Assembly (NCBI GenBank): GCA_007125735.1
Contig: SLCP01000134.1
Coordinates: 1 to 15,175, forward strand
DNA length: 15,175 bases
Reading direction: 5' to 3'
Source of the DNA: Coriobacteriia bacterium
Lineage (GTDB): Bacteria > Actinomycetota > Coriobacteriia > Anaerosomatales > SLCP01
In this document: positions 13,420 through 15,175 of the stretch, piece by piece
How the letters are laid out: every line of letters starts with the position of its first letter
How positions within the stretch are numbered: position 1 is the first letter of the stretch
Notes under the pieces: generated by a model
What the model saw: only the letters and a program-made list of their open reading frames with translations
What the model was told of the DNA's origin: nothing
Database searches by the model: none
Made by a program: the position numbers and the translations under genes

Positions 13420-14095
13420 GCCTCGGCGCCCTTTCGAACGGCTCGCCACACGTCATCGCGCCCTCCCGGCACGGGCCGCGGCGGCACGACGCGCCGGCGT
13501 CCATGAACACGTAGGGAGCCGTGGGTTCGGCGAGACCGAGCATGGCCGAGGCGACGGCGCGTATCTCCCACTGTGCCCGCTTACAGCATCGCAACTCGAA
13601 GAAGTGCAGCAGCTCGCGGACGTTCATGGTGACCACGATCTTCGTCTCCATGGCGTTGGGGAGCAGGTAGCGCGCGTCCTCGGCGGCGACACCGGCGTCG
13701 ACGAGCTGCCGGTATGCGGCGAACGCAGCAGCGGTGGCGTCCTCGAACCCCTGACGCGCTTCAGGGTCGGCGGCGATGGCCGGCGGGACGATGAAGCACG
13801 GCTCCTCGGCGTAGGAGACGTAGCGCTGGGACTGCTGGTTGTACGACGCGATCCGGTGGCGCACGAGCTGGTGGGTCATCGCACGCGAGACGCCATCGAT
13901 CGCGAACGTGTACGTCGCGTGCTCGAGCGCCGAGAAGTGGCCCGAGGTCATGATCGTGCGCAGCACCTTGCGTACGGCGTCGGCGGTCATCCCCTCCATG
14001 AGCTCGGCGGCACCGACGGGGGCATAACACAGCCTCGCAGCAGCCGCGACGGCCCGCTCGGGATCGGGGGTGTGATAGAGAAGGCGGACGTCCAA
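13412..14095 (-). CDS. thyX: flavin-dependent thymidylate synthase
   Basis: ThyX makes dTMP from dUMP with methylene-THF as carbon donor and FAD/NADPH as reductant, replacing the classic ThyA. The ThyX motif RHRxxSxxxxSxR is intact at residues 79-91 (RHRIASYNQQSQR). LPNAMETKIVVTMNVRELLHFF (145-166) and RAQWEIR (173-179) form the rest of the active site and tetramer contacts. The product has 227 residues. The start is TTG (14095-14093), supported by GGAAGAGG 5 nt upstream and by the family-like opening MDVRLLYHTPDPE. The C-terminal tail carries Cys204, Cys209 and Cys216 in SCRRGPC...TCG, an arrangement I recall from clostridial ThyX proteins. It overlaps the next gene by 8 nt. Genes for its methylene-THF (glyA) and dUMP (dCMP deaminase) supply lie downstream. 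Confidence 0.96.
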   Translation of the reverse strand: MDVRLLYHTPDPERAVAAAARLCYAPVGAAELMEGMTADAVRKVLRTIMTSGHFSALEHATYTFAIDGVSRAMTHQLVRHRIASYNQQSQRYVSYAEEPCFIVPPAIAADPEARQGFEDATAAAFAAYRQLVDAGVAAEDARYLLPNAMETKIVVTMNVRELLHFFELRCCKRAQWEIRAVASAMLGLAEPTAPYVFMDAGASCRRGPCREGAMTCGEPFERAPRRE

Positions 14096-14117
14096 CGGGA
14101 CCTCTTCCGAGCGGTTC

Positions 14118-14135
14118 GGGTCTAACGGTCGACCC
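14118..14135 (-). other. small inverted repeat in the thyX leader
   Basis: GGGTC and GACCC flank an 8-nt loop about 23 nt before the thyX start and just after the rpmE terminator-like hairpin. The stem is 5 bp. I found no convincing promoter hexamers in the 53 nt between the terminator and thyX, so how thyX is transcribed is not clear from the sequence. Confidence 0.25.
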
Positions 14136-14147
14136 TTGCAGACGAGA

Positions 14148-14173
14148 AGGGAGGCGAGTCGCCTCGCCTCCCT
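14148..14173 (-). terminator. intrinsic-terminator-like hairpin after rpmE
   Basis: An 11-bp perfect stem (AGGGAGGCGAG / CTCGCCTCCCT) closes on the 4-nt loop TCGC, 28 nt after the rpmE stop. On the minus strand the stem is followed by TTCTCGTCTGC, a mixed T-rich tail, and preceded by A-rich AGAATA. Stem strength and position support termination of rpmE. The tail is imperfect, so some readthrough into thyX is likely. Confidence 0.65.
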
Positions 14174-14201
14174 ATTCTAGCAGCGAGCCCTCAATGCGGG
14201 G

Positions 14202-14666
14202 CTACTCGGCAGACTCCTCAGCGGGGGCCTCCTCGACCGCGGGCTCCTCTGCGGGGGCCTCCTCGGCGCGAGCCTCAGACGGAGCCTCGTCGCCGACCGC
14301 GTCGGTCTGGCCGGCAGCGCTCGCGCGCTCGACCTCGCGCGTCGCGGCGCGAGCGGCCTTCTCGGCTTCCTTGGCCTCGCGAGCCTGGCGGGCAGTGAGC
14401 GCGGCCTCCTCGGCGGCCTTCTGGCGCGCCTCACGCTCGGCGGCCTCCTTCTCCATGACGGACGCGGCGGCGTTACCGAACTTGTCGGCGAAGCGCTGGA
14501 CGCGACCGCCGGAGTCGACAAGCTTCTGGGTGCCGGTGTAGAACGGGTGGCACTTCGAGCACAACTCGACGTGCAGGTCGGGCTTGGTCGAACGGGTCTT
14601 GAACGACTCGCCGCACGAGCACGTCACCGTGCTCTCGACGTAGTCCGGGTGGATTCCCTCACGCAC
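14202..14666 (-). CDS. rpmE: 50S ribosomal protein L31 with long acidic C-terminal tail
   Basis: L31 bridges the large and small ribosomal subunits. The first ~70 residues are a normal zinc-type (C+) L31: MREGIHPDYV, then Cys16-x-Cys18 and Cys36-x-x-Cys39 as the zinc ligands, then HPFYTGTQKLVDSGGRVQRF. Typical L31 stops near 70 residues. Here a further ~84 residues follow: an Ala/Glu/Arg-rich stretch (about 70-115) that should form a charged helix, then a Pro/Ala/Glu-rich acidic end with repeated EAPAEE. Reading frame and codon use look continuous, so this is a real extension and not a frameshift. The start is GTG (14666-14664), with GGAGGTGA 6 nt upstream. A promoter and leader hairpin precede it and a terminator-like hairpin follows, so it is probably its own transcript. 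Confidence 0.95.
   Translation of the reverse strand: MREGIHPDYVESTVTCSCGESFKTRSTKPDLHVELCSKCHPFYTGTQKLVDSGGRVQRFADKFGNAAASVMEKEAAEREARQKAAEEAALTARQAREAKEAEKAARAATREVERASAAGQTDAVGDEAPSEARAEEAPAEEPAVEEAPAEESAE
14221..14265. repeat. 15-bp direct repeat in the L31 tail
   Basis: GCGGGGGCCTCCTCG occurs at 14221-14235 and again at 14251-14265, 30 bp apart. It encodes the repeated EEAPAE units of the acidic tail. The period (10 codons) and exact identity suggest recent internal duplication, and the copy number may vary between strains. Confidence 0.7.
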
Positions 14667-14687
14667 GAACGGTCACCTCCGATACAC

Positions 14688-14710
14688 GGCCCTGGTTTCC
14701 GACCAGGGCC
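14688..14710 (-). promoter_or_regulatory. strong hairpin in the rpmE 5' leader
   Basis: GGCCCTGGT pairs with ACCAGGGCC (9 bp, perfect) around the 5-nt loop TTCCG (plus-strand sense). On the minus strand it lies between the promoter and the ribosome-binding site, ending about 9 nt before GGAGGTGA. No T-run follows, so it is not a terminator. A second small repeat, CTCAG-G-CTGAG, abuts it at 14710-14720. Leader RNA structures that control L31 genes are known in other bacteria; whether this is one is inference. Confidence 0.6.
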
Positions 14711-14727
14711 TCAGGCTGAGCCGACAG

Positions 14728-14756
14728 AGTGTATCACGGGAGCGTGACAGCGGCAA
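14728..14756 (-). promoter_or_regulatory. sigma70-like promoter of rpmE
   Basis: On the minus strand TTGCCG (14756-14751) is exactly 17 nt from TACACT (14733-14728), and TGA before the -10 makes it an extended -10. Each hexamer matches consensus at 4 of 6 positions. The predicted start near 14721 gives a leader of about 55 nt that contains the strong hairpin. It lies between the surface-protein stop and rpmE, in a relatively AT-richer spot. Confidence 0.65.
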
Positions 14757-14789
14757 CGGATCCGGAGCGGTCCAGAAGCCACCCCGCCC

Positions 14790-15175
14790 CTACTCGATGA
14801 GCAGGCCACGGAGCGCGGTCTCGACTCCGTCGCTCACGGCGACCGGACCGCCGTAGACTCGCACATCGAAGACGGCACCGGGATTGTCGCGCAGCAGCGC
14901 CGCGATCCCGGGATCGAGCGTGTTCGTGGGCGTGAGCAAGAGCACGCCGCTCGCCTCACCGACGTTGACGGAGCCGCTGAGCGCGTCGGGGAAGTTCTGT
15001 CCGGTCGCGATGCCGATCGAGCGCCAGCGCGCCCACTCCCGTTCGACGCCCGTCTGCGATGCGATCATGCTCGTTGCATAGCGGTTCGCGCCTCCGGCGC
15101 GGACGAGGGTCGCTCCGGAGGCCGCAGCGAAGTCTGCGGCCACAGCGTCGGAGACAGCCGACGTGCCGCCCGCCA
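14790..15175 (-). CDS. cell wall binding repeat 2 protein, C-terminal fragment
   Basis: The frame is open to the right edge, so only the C-terminal 127 or so residues are seen; an internal GTG at 15143 is not the start. The fragment opens with GGTSAVSDAVAADFAAASG, the end of one cell wall binding repeat 2 (CWB2) unit. One full unit follows: RYATSMIASQ, then IATGQNFPDALSGSVNVGEA, GVLLLTPTNTLDPGIAALL and VYGGPVAVSDGVETALRGLL just before the stop. Such repeats anchor secreted proteins to cell-wall polymers (Cwp proteins of Clostridioides are the known case), and tandem units are usual. The signal peptide and any functional domain would be outside the window, so its activity cannot be named. Finding CWB2 at the very C-terminus is compatible with surface anchoring through the tail. 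Confidence 0.85.
   Translation of the reverse strand, partial: AGGTSAVSDAVAADFAAASGATLVRAGGANRYATSMIASQTGVEREWARWRSIGIATGQNFPDALSGSVNVGEASGVLLLTPTNTLDPGIAALLRDNPGAVFDVRVYGGPVAVSDGVETALRGLLIE

Noticed and set aside
14758..14773. Small hairpin GGACCG-CTC-CGG(A)TCC after the surface-protein gene as a terminator
   Set aside because: The stem is only 6 bp with a bulge, no T-run follows, and it abuts the -35 of the rpmE promoter.
1..15175. Mobile elements, CRISPR arrays, defence systems, tRNA or rRNA genes
   Set aside because: No transposase, integrase, repeat-spacer pattern, terminal inverted repeats or tRNA-like cloverleaf was seen. The genes are tightly packed conserved housekeeping genes with uniform composition.

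Overview
The window is a high-GC bacterial chromosome segment in which every convincing gene lies on the minus strand, so it is best read from the right end to the left. It most resembles an actinobacterium, and I would guess a Coriobacteriia-like lineage. The reasons are the high GC content, the frequent GTG starts (plus one TTG), the order rpmE ... prfA-prmC-tsaC ... wecA-atpI-atpBEFHAG familiar from actinobacteria, the insertion of rpiB-glyA-upp (an order familiar from Firmicutes), clostridial-looking ThyX and DUF1385 proteins, and a cell-wall-binding-repeat surface protein. This placement is inference; no 16S rRNA or other decisive marker is present.

Layout in transcription order. (1) 15175-14790: C-terminal end of a surface protein with cell wall binding repeat 2 units, running off the window. 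(2) 14756-14149: rpmE (ribosomal protein L31) with its own plausible promoter, a strong hairpin in a short 5' leader, a zinc-type L31 domain with a long Ala/Glu-rich tail, and an intrinsic-terminator-like hairpin. (3) 14095-11481: thyX, a four-helix membrane protein of unknown function, a DUF1385/YqhQ-family membrane protein, and a second unknown membrane protein, the first three overlapping one another. (4) 11365-8736: prfA (RF1), prmC (methylase of release factors) and tsaC (tRNA t6A synthesis), a translation-fidelity block. (5) 8611-4539: rpiB, glyA, upp, a dCMP deaminase and a WecA/TagO-type GlcNAc-1-phosphate transferase, linking pentose phosphate, one-carbon, pyrimidine and cell-envelope metabolism. 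(6) 4523-1: a good sigma70-like promoter just after wecA, a leader of about 155 nt, then atpI-like, atpB, atpE, atpF, atpH, atpA and the start of atpG, i.e. the F1Fo ATP synthase operon continuing off the left edge.

How the genes work together. RpiB makes ribose-5-phosphate, the precursor of the PRPP used by Upp. GlyA makes the methylene-tetrahydrofolate that ThyX uses to convert dUMP to dTMP. The dCMP deaminase makes that dUMP. PrmC methylates the GGQ motif of PrfA from the adjacent gene. The ATP synthase c subunit lacks the sodium ligands of Na+-type rings, so proton coupling is expected.

No mobile element, CRISPR array, defence system, tRNA or rRNA was seen. This is a conserved housekeeping region. 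Its least explained parts are the two unknown membrane proteins around DUF1385, the L31 tail and leader, a perfect 16-bp palindrome between rpiB and glyA, and the His/Asp-rich tail of WecA.
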